DNA from: Planctomycetaceae bacterium
GTDB taxonomy: Bacteria > Planctomycetota > Planctomycetia > Pirellulales > Pirellulaceae
Direction: 5' to 3'
Assembly (NCBI GenBank): GCA_024638965.1
Contig: JAHEJI010000002.1
Coordinates: 16,152 to 80,151 of the forward strand
DNA: 64,000 bases
Of this stretch, positions 32,564 to 42,669 are shown one piece after another. A program made the translations under genes and the position numbers. The notes below the pieces were generated by a model, which was given only the letters and a program-made list of their open reading frames with translations, did no database searches and was not told the DNA's origin. Each line of letters begins with the position of its first letter. Position 1 is the stretch's first letter.

Positions 32564-33010
32564 TTAGCCGGACGTTGAAGCCGTTCTCGCCGGACTTTTG
32601 TGGTTATGTTCGATGATTCTCAGGAGCAATTCGCGAATCTCTGTTTCAATTGGCACCGAACTGCCCGTGTTGCGGTCGATCAATATGAAATGAAAAAGAG
32701 ATTTCAGGGCGATTTGCTTTTCATCTTTTTTGTGGACAATTTGCCGTACTTCCCCGCTGGCCGTGCCGAGTGTTATCAAGCTGGTGAGTACTCGAATCGT
32801 GTCACCCTCGAAAACCGGGACCCGAAAACGAACATTCATGTCGATAATGATGAAGCCCAGATTTGAATCGGTAAGCAGTTCGATCAGTCCAATATGCTCG
32901 GCGAATTGCCATCTCGCTTCCTCAAGCAATTCCAGGTAACGGCTATTGTTCACGTGCTTGAACGCATCGGTGTGGAACGTACGGATTTTGAAAGATGTTT
33001 CGTGGATCAT
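32564..33010 (-). CDS. Acyl-CoA thioesterase, hotdog fold (4HBT family)
   Basis: A 148-residue single hotdog domain. The active-site motif TFHTDAFKHVNNSRYLELLEEAR has the aspartate and HVNN characteristic of 4-hydroxybenzoyl-CoA-type thioesterases. A FRVPVFEGDTI strand follows, as in YbgC-like enzymes. Such proteins hydrolyse acyl-CoA; the acyl group cannot be predicted. It lies about 100 bases upstream of the interrupted acetyltransferase on the same strand. Confidence 0.9.
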   Translation of the reverse strand: MIHETSFKIRTFHTDAFKHVNNSRYLELLEEARWQFAEHIGLIELLTDSNLGFIIIDMNVRFRVPVFEGDTIRVLTSLITLGTASGEVRQIVHKKDEKQIALKSLFHFILIDRNTGSSVPIETEIRELLLRIIEHNHKSPARTASTSG

Positions 33011-33221
33011 GAGCAGATCGTAACAAATCTGAATTCACCCCGGAATGAGTCGACAAAATTTCAATAATGGAGCAGATTCTTATTCATGAACGTACAGCAA
33101 TTATTGAAAATCTTCAAATCTCTTTTGTAACCGTTCACGCCCAAATTTTTGGCCCCAAATTTTGGAATACTTGAACGGCCGGATAGAATGGATCAACGGG
33201 TCCGAACAAAGGGAGACTTTG

Positions 33222-34754
33222 ATGCGGTCATTCTTATTATTGGTAATTCTGTTCACGCTTCAACCAGAAGCGTGTCATACGTTTCCGGATGAACCGTCCG
33301 ACTGGATTGAATTTCTTTCGGATCAGCCGAAACAGTTTTCGTACAACATGGACTTGAACGGTAAGATAAATTTCCACCAGTATCCCAAACACGATGATAC
33401 CGTGTACCCGATCATCGAGTTTTTTGATCACCCGACGATCGTAGCCGAATTAGAACTCGATGAAGACGAAAAGACTGCTCTAAAAAAGGCTTTTGACTCT
33501 TGGCAAAAAGATTGGGAGCAAGACCTTGCACGGCTAACGGAAGACGCCCAACTTAACGACCGGGATAGTCGACGTGAACGGCTTGAAAAACTCGAAGACT
33601 TTCGAACCAAACTGAATAAGAAACTTCAGAAACGGCTGGACGCACTACTAAGTGAACGACAGCGAAACCGGCTGCAACAGATTCAAATTCGTTTTTTGAT
33701 CCACCAACGCGGATTTTATCAACTTCTAAATCATCAGATTGTTCAAGAGTTGGTTGGAATCTCACCTCTTGATGCCGAACTGTTTGAACAGAAGCAAAGC
33801 GAGATTGCATTGGGTATTCTTCGGCAACGAATTGCTGAGATTACTTCCAAGGCAATCGCTATCTGGCTTGAAGATCTGCCGCCAGAGCAACGAGCAACCA
33901 TTAAAGAGCGTTGGAAGCAAATGCTCTCGCCAGGCTTTGAAATGCAACAACTAATGATCCAGCTGAATTCCAAGATCAAGCTCGCAGAATTCGATCCGAA
34001 GAACCCTTTTGACTTGACCTCGAATTGGCCGCAGTTTTATCACGATGTCGCTGGTAACTGTGTCTTTCGCCATGAAGAGTCAAAACGCAAAGACTTGAAG
34101 TCATTATACAAGCTTTATTGGATTCAACATCTGGTCCGTTCTGTACATTTCAAACGCGATAATGAACTCGTAGAGGAGCAGATCGAGATGTTTAAAGAAC
34201 TAACTGAACAGTGGCAAGAATATGCGTCGGAAATCAACCATCAGATCGGTCAAAAACACAATGTCGTACCGAGGACATTAGGAACTGGGGAGCAGGTCCG
34301 CGTCGTTTACACGCTGAACGGCGGCTCACTACAAGAATTCGAGAACACAATGGCAGAAGAGGCCCGAAACTTCTGCGAAAAATATTTCGAGGTGTTGCTG
34401 CCGCATCAAATGGACAATCTCAAGGACGTTGTCACCAACATCAACACACGATCGCAGGGGCCACTTGCCGAGTTGCTCTGGGGAGACCTGGGAAGGGTCT
34501 TGGAATTGGAAGAGGACGAAAAAGAGGCTTTAAAAGAAAAAGCAGACGAGGCGCGAGAATTCTTGGAATCCGAGTCAAAACGGATTTACAACGAGTCGCT
34601 GGAGCAGTTGATCGAAACAGTTCCGGCAAATGACAGAGAAAAACTGCGGGTCGCACTTGGCCCGGCTTTTGAGAAAGCAGTCCCTAACATCCATTCATTT
34701 TCGGTTGCGCTCCTGGCGGATGATCCAAGCCGATCTGCCGATCATGATAAATGA
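33222..34754 (+). CDS. Secreted helical protein of unknown function
   Basis: A 510-residue protein from the ATG at 33222, which has GGGAGA 7 bases upstream. The N-terminus MRSFLLLVILFTLQPEACHTF is a signal peptide, possibly with a lipidated cysteine. Most of the rest is charged helix with coiled-coil character. There are repeated acidic turns (LELDEDEKTALKKAFD near 75 and LELEEDEKEALKEKADE near 445), which look like an internal repeat. No catalytic motif is visible. The small membrane protein gene begins 22 bases after its stop codon, suggesting one transcript. Confidence 0.8.
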   Translation: MRSFLLLVILFTLQPEACHTFPDEPSDWIEFLSDQPKQFSYNMDLNGKINFHQYPKHDDTVYPIIEFFDHPTIVAELELDEDEKTALKKAFDSWQKDWEQDLARLTEDAQLNDRDSRRERLEKLEDFRTKLNKKLQKRLDALLSERQRNRLQQIQIRFLIHQRGFYQLLNHQIVQELVGISPLDAELFEQKQSEIALGILRQRIAEITSKAIAIWLEDLPPEQRATIKERWKQMLSPGFEMQQLMIQLNSKIKLAEFDPKNPFDLTSNWPQFYHDVAGNCVFRHEESKRKDLKSLYKLYWIQHLVRSVHFKRDNELVEEQIEMFKELTEQWQEYASEINHQIGQKHNVVPRTLGTGEQVRVVYTLNGGSLQEFENTMAEEARNFCEKYFEVLLPHQMDNLKDVVTNINTRSQGPLAELLWGDLGRVLELEEDEKEALKEKADEAREFLESESKRIYNESLEQLIETVPANDREKLRVALGPAFEKAVPNIHSFSVALLADDPSRSADHDK

Positions 34755-34776
34755 AACGCGTTTAAGGGGATCAGCC

Positions 34777-35094
34777 ATGTTCAGCATTGCAAATAATATT
34801 TGGTTCGACATTGCTCTGCTTTGTGCATTATTCGGGATCGGCAATATCTTGATGGGGCATTTTGAAGAAGGCCCACCGAAATGGCGAAAGGTTCTAAAAC
34901 TATTTGTCGCAACCGCCATCCTCGTCGTCTTGTGGACATTGTTTGGCCGATTGGTTGTCTGGTCGTTTTTCGGATTACTCTTTTTGGTCGTTTTGTACAT
35001 TCATTTAATCTGGCTACCCAAACAGGGCATTCACGGTTGGACTGGCGAACCGAAAGACAAATATTATGAGTTGCGAGGGTGGAACAAGAAGTGA
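34777..35094 (+). CDS. Small membrane protein (105 aa)
   Basis: From the ATG at 34777, preceded by AAGGGGA, the product has 105 residues. Three hydrophobic segments lie at about 8-25, 39-58 and 60-80, and the tail is polar. No family is recognised. It starts 22 bases after the secreted helical protein gene and is probably translated from the same mRNA. A longer reading from 34630 would overlap that gene and is unlikely. Confidence 0.7.
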   Translation: MFSIANNIWFDIALLCALFGIGNILMGHFEEGPPKWRKVLKLFVATAILVVLWTLFGRLVVWSFFGLLFLVVLYIHLIWLPKQGIHGWTGEPKDKYYELRGWNKK

Positions 35095-35151
35095 ACAGAC
35101 ATCGACGATAGCGTGATTCTTTCGATGCGGCGAACCAACGTTTACGTCCAG

Positions 35152-35952
35152 CTACCGCAACGTGCGTCGCTCCCTTGCGGCCTTTTGCCGATACATCTCA
35201 CTGAAGTATTGGTCTTCAGCCTCTTCGCGCGACAAATCAGGTTCCCGTATCGATTTCAATATGACACGCCCCGATTGAAAGATAAAACCGACGACGTAGG
35301 CGAGCCAAACAAGACCACATGCGACAATCATCTTTTGCATGACTTCATAGCCGGTCGAATCGGCTCTGAGTAGGACGGCCAGCATAATGACGACCATCAG
35401 CAAACTCGCGGTTAAGTATCCGATGCCGACATAAGTGCTTCGGGACGCTCCGTAAAAAAACAGAATCGCCATATAAAACATCGGGAACAACCAAAATCCT
35501 AAAGCGATATGGTGGAGAATGAAAAACTTATCGAAAGGAGTCAGTCCGAGCCCCACCAGTCCCATCGCGGACAGAATACCGAATCCGGACGCCAATTTCA
35601 TTGCGAAAGTATCGCGTGGATCGACAACAATCAAAGTCAGAAACAGAGGTATCAAACCGATCCCAAGAAAGATCAGCGAGAAATTGTACAGGTCGCTGTA
35701 ATCGTGAGTACTGCGACCAAGGTCGCTGAGGAAATTACCCGCGAATGAATATCCTTCCGGGAAGTGCGTCATGGCGATTGCACTTGCCCCGAGATACTGA
35801 ATCACTCCGATAACGGCGAGGCCCAATGAAAGAATTAGCCAAAACCTGAAAACCGGCTTCGATGCATGGCTAAAGTTAAGCACAAGCTTGTCATCCCGCG
35901 AATTCATCCCGTCTATTCCTGTCGACTTCAAACATGCCTCGGTTGTCGACAT
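35152..35952 (-). CDS. DUF998-like integral membrane protein
   Basis: A 266-residue membrane protein with about six helices. An N-terminal helix (FWLILSLGLAVIGVIQYLG) is followed by the FLSDLGRS motif, which I associate with DUF998-type proteins. The role is unknown. The C-terminal 35 residues are charged and cytoplasmic. It may start at the ATG at 35907 (MNSRDDK) instead of 35952. It is convergent with the small membrane protein gene. Upstream, 35953-36106 holds no gene. Confidence 0.75.
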   Translation of the reverse strand: MSTTEACLKSTGIDGMNSRDDKLVLNFSHASKPVFRFWLILSLGLAVIGVIQYLGASAIAMTHFPEGYSFAGNFLSDLGRSTHDYSDLYNFSLIFLGIGLIPLFLTLIVVDPRDTFAMKLASGFGILSAMGLVGLGLTPFDKFFILHHIALGFWLFPMFYMAILFFYGASRSTYVGIGYLTASLLMVVIMLAVLLRADSTGYEVMQKMIVACGLVWLAYVVGFIFQSGRVILKSIREPDLSREEAEDQYFSEMYRQKAARERRTLR

Positions 35953-36106
35953 TAATTTTGATGTAGAACGGGCGGCTCGTCAAAGGGAAGAACGGCTATC
36001 GGGTTTGCGTTTCGACTTGGAGAAATCGGCTTCCGCCTTCCAATGACGATTGGGCGATGAGCGGAACTGTAATCAGCGACTGCGCAGCCTTCGAAATCCA
36101 GTCATT

Positions 36107-38113
36107 TTACACTGCAATCTCAAGAACGAAACTTGCACCGTCGTCGCAGTCTTCATGATAAAGCCGTCCTCCTAACGACGCGGCCATGCGACAGCAGAGA
36201 GCCAGTCCCAATCCGACGCCTTCAGCTGTGTTCGCGGCGTCTTGATCCGATTTGCAGAACGGTTGGAACATTCGTTTCTTGTACTTTGTAGCGACGCCCG
36301 GTCCATAATCTCGCACGCTGAATTGAAGCACCCTGCCTCGTCGTCGGCAGGAGATCTCGATTTGGTTGTTTGAAGAAGGCAGCGCGTACTTACAGGCGTT
36401 ATCGACCAGGTTAAAAAGGACCTGTTCAATCGTTGATGGTTGTGTTTTGAACTGCAGATTTGAGATTGAGTCGTCGATGTCGATCGAAAGTTTCATTTCC
36501 GCCTGGTTAGCCCGCTCGACCAATCTGGAAGAGAATCGGTCGAACAAGTCTTCGATCATCAACGTCTCATTGCTGCCGCTGGTTGCACCTCGTTCGAGCC
36601 TGGCAAACTGCAAAACGTTCTCGACAAGATGCGTCAATCGATCGGCCTGCACTTTCAAGGTATTAGCATATTCCTGCTGTTTATCATCCGGAACCATTTT
36701 TTCGGCCAGCATTTCGGCGTACATGCGAAAGGTCGTTAACGGCGTTCGCAGTTCATGGGTTACCGCCGACACAAAGGTGGCCCTTCTTTCGCTGAGCCTC
36801 ATGACTCCGTGCAATAATAATGCAGACGCGAGAGCGGCGAGGCCTAAGCCACACCATGCGACCAACAAGGACATTTTCAATCCCGAGGTGGATTTGAAAC
36901 TGTCGCCAGATTCGATCGCCAGGGTTGAAAGAATTTTGGAGCTGTCGACCACCAGTTGAACGGGAATGGTCGTCAAGGCCGTGCCAAGGATCAATTCGTT
37001 GTTCTCTTTGACGGGTTGAAACTCGATTTGAGTTAAGAGGTCGGCAACCTCGGCCTTGAGTGATTTTTGAATCGCCTCCCAATCAAGCCAGCAGCATTGA
37101 ATGATGGGTTTTTCTTTGCCGTCAACGCGCCGGGCAAGGATCAAATGATTATCCACCCACATCGGTTGCATGACGCCTTCCCGAATGATACCCGGTTTAA
37201 CAGAAAGATTCAGGTTCGAAAGTGTTTGCGGATCGAAATTACCCAAGGCCATTTGATTGTCATAGGTGTTGTTCATCGCCCACTGTTGCCCGGCAAACAC
37301 TTTGGTCGAATCGCGCCGACGATTGAATTCTGCGTAGTCTCGATCTTCGCTGCGAATTTGTTGTAACTGGCTCTTGTTGGGTAGGGGGATTCGTTTTTTT
37401 TGTTGTTTCGACAAATCCCTGTCGACTTGACTGTCGTTGATCTGTTTTCTCATTTTTTCGACTGCCGGTACGTTGTAAACGCTTAGCTCGGATTGGGCGC
37501 CCTGTTGAGCCTCGGGGTTGATGGCGATTTGCGGGAGCATTACTTGCGGGCATTTTGCGAGCATCGCCTCGTAACTACAAAACTGAGCGACTTCTTGCAG
37601 TTTGATCGAGTTTGCATCAAGCGAGGCTTGCGTGATGCCACAACAGGTTATTGCCAGCTGGCAGCGTTCGCCGGTTGGACGTTGTGGGGAAGTAATCTTG
37701 TTATCAGGTCCGATTTGAAAATGTAAAGCCACGAATTCGGGAGGCTGAAACAACAGCGGCGAAGGAACTTCCGTAAGTCCCTCGTCGATTTGTTGAGTCG
37801 GATCGATCACGGGATTGGTGAATTGATAAAACGAATCGTAAAGATAATGTGGCCGCGCAGCTTCCTGTGCAACAAGAGGCAACAGCTTCAGATCCATACG
37901 ATAAAGTGCACTGCTGATCCGTTCCTGAAGCTCGGCCTCCTGGCGCGCAATTTCCGTTTCAACTCGGTCGGTTTCCCGCAGCGAGTCGATCTGCATGGTC
38001 TTCCAGCTCAACCACGTCATGGCCGGGATCACGGCGGCGAGGCAGATCATAAAAACCAGCCAGATTTGCCAGGGTCTTCTCATGATCCCGATCCATTTTC
38101 GCCAGCGGTCCAC
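36107..38113 (-). CDS. Membrane sensor histidine kinase
   Basis: The 668-residue partner of the response regulator encoded just upstream (start overlaps by 34 bases). A transmembrane helix at about 17-36 is followed by a very large extracytoplasmic domain (37-410) without recognisable motif. A second helix lies at about 413-437. HisKA follows with H453 (THELRTP), then HATPase with NLVDNACKYA, VRDYGPGV and GVGLGLALCCR. The signal sensed is unknown. The 370-residue sensor region is unusually long. Confidence 0.93.
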   Translation of the reverse strand: MDRWRKWIGIMRRPWQIWLVFMICLAAVIPAMTWLSWKTMQIDSLRETDRVETEIARQEAELQERISSALYRMDLKLLPLVAQEAARPHYLYDSFYQFTNPVIDPTQQIDEGLTEVPSPLLFQPPEFVALHFQIGPDNKITSPQRPTGERCQLAITCCGITQASLDANSIKLQEVAQFCSYEAMLAKCPQVMLPQIAINPEAQQGAQSELSVYNVPAVEKMRKQINDSQVDRDLSKQQKKRIPLPNKSQLQQIRSEDRDYAEFNRRRDSTKVFAGQQWAMNNTYDNQMALGNFDPQTLSNLNLSVKPGIIREGVMQPMWVDNHLILARRVDGKEKPIIQCCWLDWEAIQKSLKAEVADLLTQIEFQPVKENNELILGTALTTIPVQLVVDSSKILSTLAIESGDSFKSTSGLKMSLLVAWCGLGLAALASALLLHGVMRLSERRATFVSAVTHELRTPLTTFRMYAEMLAEKMVPDDKQQEYANTLKVQADRLTHLVENVLQFARLERGATSGSNETLMIEDLFDRFSSRLVERANQAEMKLSIDIDDSISNLQFKTQPSTIEQVLFNLVDNACKYALPSSNNQIEISCRRRGRVLQFSVRDYGPGVATKYKKRMFQPFCKSDQDAANTAEGVGLGLALCCRMAASLGGRLYHEDCDDGASFVLEIAV

Positions 38114-38793
38114 ATGTAACCCTTGCCGCGGACGGTTAACAGAAGGTTTGGTTTCTCTTTGTTGTCACGAAGCTTTTCACGCAGTCGGGCAATGTGCATG
38201 TCGATTGTGCGAGTCGTGATTCCTTTCGGGCTCAAACGCCAAACGCTTGACAGCAGTTCGTCCCGAGAAATGGCTCGGCCACGGTTGGAGATCAGGTAAC
38301 CCAGTAAATCTGCTTCTTTCTCGGAAAGCTCGGCTCTGGTTTCGTCGGTGTATCTTAGTTCGCGTCTTTCGAAATCAATCGTTCCATATTCGAAATTTGT
38401 CTGACCGATGTTGGTGGGACGCTCGGGCGAACGGCGGAGGACAGCTTCGACACGAGCCATGAGTTCTTTGATACTAAACGGCTTAACGACGTAGTCATCG
38501 GCGCCGTCTTTGAGACCTTGAACTCGATCGGTTTCGTCGCCTTTGGCCGTCAGGATGATCACCGGTTGAGTAGGACGAATTTTGCGCAGCCGGCGAAGAA
38601 TCTCAAGGCCGGGAATTCCAGGCAATGCGAGGTCTAGCAGCAACAGGTCATATTCCGACTCCGTCGCCTTGTTCATGCCGTCGTTGCCGTCCGCCGATTC
38701 AAGAACGCGATAACCATTGAATTCCAATGCGTCCACGATACCCCGTCGGATGGCCGGGTCGTCTTCGATGGTTAGAATCGCAGATCTGTTCAT
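38080..38793 (-). CDS. OmpR-family response regulator
   Basis: The 237-residue DNA-binding regulator of the kinase encoded downstream. The receiver domain has the acidic pair near D11-D12, phospho-acceptor D54 (LLDLALPG), and KPFSIKELMARVEA. The winged-helix domain has LLSSVWRLSPKGITTRTIDMHIARLREKL. It overlaps the kinase gene, so the pair is translationally coupled. The DNA target is unknown. Confidence 0.95.
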   Translation of the reverse strand: MNRSAILTIEDDPAIRRGIVDALEFNGYRVLESADGNDGMNKATESEYDLLLLDLALPGIPGLEILRRLRKIRPTQPVIILTAKGDETDRVQGLKDGADDYVVKPFSIKELMARVEAVLRRSPERPTNIGQTNFEYGTIDFERRELRYTDETRAELSEKEADLLGYLISNRGRAISRDELLSSVWRLSPKGITTRTIDMHIARLREKLRDNKEKPNLLLTVRGKGYMWTAGENGSGS

Positions 38794-39283
38794 GGTTGTT
38801 TTCTTTCAGTTAGCTTAGCCCATCTCTCAATTGTAGCCGGCTCAATACGGAATGCGGAATGCAGAATCTGAAATCTAAAAACTGAAATTTGTCACAAATT
38901 GCCCTTACTCTGCCGGATCAAGAGGGACAGCAAGATCGGTTCTTCCTCTTCATTGCCTCGCCGCCAAAAACTCGCGGCATCGAATTGAGGTGCCAACATC
39001 TCGTATTACTCTTCTTCGGGCTCCTGTTTTTCGGTTACTTCTTTCACACGCCTTTGACGAGAACTTTCTCATCGCCCACGGTGATTAGAATGTCTCCGTC
39101 GTATCGTCGAAGGTCGCTTTGATTATTCTACGAGCCCTAACAGTCGTTGTTCGTAACGGGTCTGTAACGTCGTATTTGTCGGTTTTTTACGTGTCAATTC
39201 ACCTATTGGCGAGAAAAGCAGGCTTCTCTAAAATTTGCCAGCCAAAAATCGAATCGAAACTAGATCAGGAAGGCGAGCGCAGG
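38794..39283. other. Intergenic stretch with one tRNA-spacer word
   Basis: About 490 bases between the divergently arranged regulator and DUF2156 genes. TACGGAATGCGGAATGCAGAA at about 38846-38866 matches the GGAATGC units of the tRNA-array spacers, showing that this sequence family also occurs outside the array. No gene is supported. Confidence 0.5.
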
Positions 39284-40450
39284 GTGTCAACGACTGGAAC
39301 TGACAATTCGAATCGAGAGCAGTCTGTCCTTCCGGTACGGGCATATATCCGACGCCGCGATAGCCTAGGCGCCAGAGGGGAACGGATGTCTCGTCGCGCT
39401 CGGCGGCGCCTGCTGGACATTAGCCAAACCTATTGGGCTGTCGAACAGGACGACGATTTCACCGACGAAGAACGAAAGCATCGTTGGGAGCTGTTGCGAA
39501 AGTATGGCGATTTCACGATGGCCTACTCGACTTTCGTGCAACCCCTTTTGAAGTATCACGAACAAAATTCTCTCGAGGGCTTCATCGGTTATCGACAACG
39601 ATGGGGCATGACGTTTGCGCTGGGTGATCCAGTGGTCGCAGATGAAGACAAATTGGAGTTAATCAAATCCTTTTGTGACCAGAATCGAGGTGTCACGTTT
39701 TGCCAGATTTCCGAGTCAACCGCAGAAATCCTGCATGGCTTGGGGTTCTACGTTAACGAAATGGGCGTCGACACGGTGCTTGACCTGGCGACTTACGATT
39801 TCGCGGGCAAAGAAAAAGAGTGGTTGCGTTATGCCGAAAACTGGAGCAAACGACGAGGCTACGAAATAAAAGAATGCGGGTTCGGTGAAGTGACCGCAGA
39901 CGAAATCGAAGCGGTTTCCGAGGCTTGGAGAAAGACGCGTACGGTGAAGCGAAAAGAAGTCCGGTTTTTGAATCGGCCGATTGTTGTCGCGAATCCAGAG
40001 CCAGAAGTGCGTAAGTTCTACTTTTTTGACGCTGACAAAAAGATGTTGGCCTTCGTTTTTCTGGATCCCATTTATCGTAACGGCAAAATTATCGGATATG
40101 TGACGGCCTTTAAAAGGCGACATCCGGATGCTCCACAGTACGCCGAACAGGCAATCATGAAAACCATCATTGAAAAACTGAAGGCCGAAGGAGTTGAAGT
40201 ACTTAAACTTGGTCTTTCGCCGGCTGCGTGGATGGGAGATCATCGTTTCAAAGCAAATTGGTTTACCTCACAGCTTTTCAGAACAGCCTTTCGTTCCAGG
40301 ATAATGAATTACTACTTTTACAACCTGATTGGACACGCCAATTACAAACGCCGTTTCCGAGGACGCGAGGAGAAAACCTATTTTGCTTCTGCATCACGAT
40401 TCAATTCATTCCGGTTAATGGCGCTGATCGGTCTTTGCGGGGCCGCCTGA
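39284..40450 (+). CDS. DUF2156 (MprF C-terminal-like) protein
   Basis: A 388-residue soluble protein from the GTG at 39284, which has GGAAGG upstream. The domain corresponds to the aminoacyl-transferase half of phosphatidylglycerol lysyltransferases (two GNAT-like lobes). It shows GFIGYRQRWGMTFALGDPV near 105, the acidic GMDTVLDL-type strand, and RRHPDAPQYAEQAIMKTIIEKLKAEG near 290. MprF's membrane flippase half is absent. It might transfer amino acids from aminoacyl-tRNA to a lipid or another acceptor, but the substrate is unknown. It lies 7 kb past the tRNA array. Confidence 0.82.
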   Translation: MSTTGTDNSNREQSVLPVRAYIRRRDSLGARGERMSRRARRRLLDISQTYWAVEQDDDFTDEERKHRWELLRKYGDFTMAYSTFVQPLLKYHEQNSLEGFIGYRQRWGMTFALGDPVVADEDKLELIKSFCDQNRGVTFCQISESTAEILHGLGFYVNEMGVDTVLDLATYDFAGKEKEWLRYAENWSKRRGYEIKECGFGEVTADEIEAVSEAWRKTRTVKRKEVRFLNRPIVVANPEPEVRKFYFFDADKKMLAFVFLDPIYRNGKIIGYVTAFKRRHPDAPQYAEQAIMKTIIEKLKAEGVEVLKLGLSPAAWMGDHRFKANWFTSQLFRTAFRSRIMNYYFYNLIGHANYKRRFRGREEKTYFASASRFNSFRLMALIGLCGAA

Positions 40451-40632
40451 ACGAGTCAATTGATACGGAGTCGAGCCTATTTACGATTCCCGGTTTTCAG
40501 TCCGATTGTCAACTGCACTCGAGCATTCCAAAAAACTCATGGGATCCAGGTAACGACCTGATATGCCAGTGATCATTCACACCGTGACCAATATTTTTAA
40601 TACGTTCACCTCTATTTAGCCTTTACTGAGCA

Positions 40633-41292
40633 ATGAATTCAACACGCAACTTCCAAGCGATGATCGAGCAACGAGTCCCCGGCGATCAGCGTAAAGTCGT
40701 TATCGGCTGGGAAAAGGATCTTCAAGACCATTTTGAGAAAATCAAGCCAGAGTTTTGCGGTTTGCCGATGCTGTGTTTTCACCTGGCAAAAACGATTGTT
40801 CTCATTCGACGCAATGTAGATTTGGAAAAACATGTCGAGGAGTTCTTCGCGATCATTGACAACCACATCGACGTGGTTTGTGATCATCTCTCCACCCGAT
40901 GGTTGATCGCGATCTGTGATACGATTGTTGATTACGGTTCACGTTTGCAAAGTGCCTCTGCACTTTCTGTTGTTGTCCTGGTTAACTCGATCAAACTGGC
41001 GGAATCTGAACGGCTGTTGGAGCAGCGTTGTTCGACAGATGCCGACTATGCCGGCTACATCGAAAACTGGCCTCATGAGTTGTGGGATGGCGTAACAAGT
41101 TATCAAATCCTGTCCGGAGACATGCCTCGAAATCTGGTTAAGCGAATTGAGACGTCATTGAAGCACACGCCAACCGTCGCAAGAATTTTCGCTGTGATCA
41201 AAACAAAATTGAGGCACGAAGAAAACGTGTTTTCAAGGCTGGCAAGCATTAATCAAACTGGTTTTTGGGAAAAACAAAACACGGAAGAGTAA
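40633..41292 (+). CDS. Uncharacterised protein (219 aa)
   Basis: A 219-residue, mostly helical soluble protein without signal peptide. It has a hydrophobic helix near 55-65 and LIAICDTIVDYGSRLQSASALSVVVLV near 95-120. I do not recognise a family. Gene status is supported by the ATG start, the length and the composition. It stands between the DUF2156 and TerB-like genes on the same strand. Confidence 0.72.
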   Translation: MNSTRNFQAMIEQRVPGDQRKVVIGWEKDLQDHFEKIKPEFCGLPMLCFHLAKTIVLIRRNVDLEKHVEEFFAIIDNHIDVVCDHLSTRWLIAICDTIVDYGSRLQSASALSVVVLVNSIKLAESERLLEQRCSTDADYAGYIENWPHELWDGVTSYQILSGDMPRNLVKRIETSLKHTPTVARIFAVIKTKLRHEENVFSRLASINQTGFWEKQNTEE

Positions 41293-41398
41293 GACTGACT
41301 TTTGCTGTTTTCCCGGAATTTTTCGCACAGGTACTCGCAATCTTCTTCGGGTTTTGTTTAGAATTCGCAAACGAAAGTACTTTACGATTGCGAGGCAA

Positions 41399-42043
41399 AT
41401 GATGGTCCCTTTCATTATTTTTGGTACACGTGGTGTTACTTTTAAAAAGGAAAGCGGTCAGTTTCATTGCCCCAACTGCGGCGGCGGAAGCGACTACGTT
41501 CACAAGAATGTCCGCCGATTTTTCACTCTCTACTTCATACCGGTGATTCCGCTCGATAGCCTCGGCGAATATGTCGAATGCCATGCCTGCCAGGGTACTT
41601 ATCATGTCGACATTCTGGAATACGATCCGGCCGCCAGCGGAGTCCAGGTCGAAGCTCTGTTCATGGTCGCAATGAAGCAAGTCATGATTGCGATGTTGCT
41701 GGCCGATGGCGTGATTGACGATGACGAGGTGAAGGAACTGAAAGCCACGTTTGAAGATTTGGCGGGTGTCTCAGTGACCGAACAGGATCTTCGCGAAGAG
41801 ATTGCCGCCATCCAAAACGAAGGCTCTGGAGCTATTGAGATGGTTCAACATCTTGCTGCTGGCCTTAACGATAAGGGGAAGGAGATGGTCATTACGGCTG
41901 CCTACCAGATTGCCGCAGCCGATGGACACGTCGATCCGTCCGAGCAGCAACTACTCGAGGAAATTGCCGTTGCACTTGAACTCTCACAGGCACATTTTCT
42001 CGGAATCATGTCGGAGTTACAGACGACCGGAATCTCGAACTGA
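41399..42043 (+). CDS. Zinc-ribbon and TerB-like domain protein
   Basis: A product of about 214 residues from one of two adjacent ATG codons (41399 or 41402). The N-terminal zinc ribbon has CPNC near 28 and CHAC near 63, separated by a hydrophobic FFTLYFIPVIPL segment, as in proteins that dock at membranes. A TerB-like helical domain follows (ADGVIDDDEVKEL near 107 and AADGHVDPSEQQLLEEIA near 180). TerB-like domains are linked to metal or stress signalling at the membrane, but the exact role is unknown. Confidence 0.83.
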   Translation: MMVPFIIFGTRGVTFKKESGQFHCPNCGGGSDYVHKNVRRFFTLYFIPVIPLDSLGEYVECHACQGTYHVDILEYDPAASGVQVEALFMVAMKQVMIAMLLADGVIDDDEVKELKATFEDLAGVSVTEQDLREEIAAIQNEGSGAIEMVQHLAAGLNDKGKEMVITAAYQIAAADGHVDPSEQQLLEEIAVALELSQAHFLGIMSELQTTGISN

Positions 42044-42054
42044 GAACAGACAGA

Positions 42055-42465
42055 TTACGCTGCGTCGGCTTGGTCATGGTCTCGCGCCGCGATCTGGAGC
42101 GATTTGATTTCAGCGCAAACCGTTTTCAACTCAACAGGCTTCGCAAAGTATAGATCGAAACCTGCTTCAAAAGACTGTCGTCGCGACGGCACTCCTCCAC
42201 GGCCGGTCAACGCAACGAGAATCGATCTTTTCTTGGTCGACGAATTCTCGATTTGCCGAATTTGCGACGCAACTTGATATCCGTTGATATCTGGCAGTCC
42301 GATATCAATGATGGCAATGCCAGGTAAACAATCGTTGGCCTTCGCAACCGCCGACTTGCCGTCGGGGCATTCGGTGACAACATAACCTTGTGCGGTCAAA
42401 ATCATTCGAAACACTTCTCGAACATCATTCTGGTCTTCAACCAATAGCAGCTTGTTCGAATCCAT
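42055..42465 (-). CDS. Single-domain response regulator (CheY-like)
   Basis: A 136-residue stand-alone receiver with acidic pair E10-D11, phospho-acceptor D54 (IIDIGLPD), the threonine in VALTGRGG and the lysine in FAKPVE. It has no output domain. Its start is oriented away from the TerB-like gene. The kinase partner is not adjacent; the orphan kinases at 7737 and 13924 are possible but unproven. Confidence 0.92.
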   Translation of the reverse strand: MDSNKLLLVEDQNDVREVFRMILTAQGYVVTECPDGKSAVAKANDCLPGIAIIDIGLPDINGYQVASQIRQIENSSTKKRSILVALTGRGGVPSRRQSFEAGFDLYFAKPVELKTVCAEIKSLQIAARDHDQADAA

Positions 42466-42669
42466 GAATCCCGTCTCTCCAAGACTGGCAGAATTGTGAA
42501 TAGATCCGGCACTTTATTCAATCCGGAGATGAGAGCCTATGGCAAATTATTACCGATGCTTGCAAAAACAGAGCCGCTTTCGGATTCTCCCCAAGTGTAA
42601 TCGATTAGACAGCTGGCTGGGTAAGCATTTAGAATGCACCTGGCAACAATACCAATTGACGAGGAAAAG

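Noticed and set aside
38889..39122. 77-codon frame before the DUF2156 gene
   Set aside because: No start signal and no family resemblance; opposite-strand reading gives only a short fragment.
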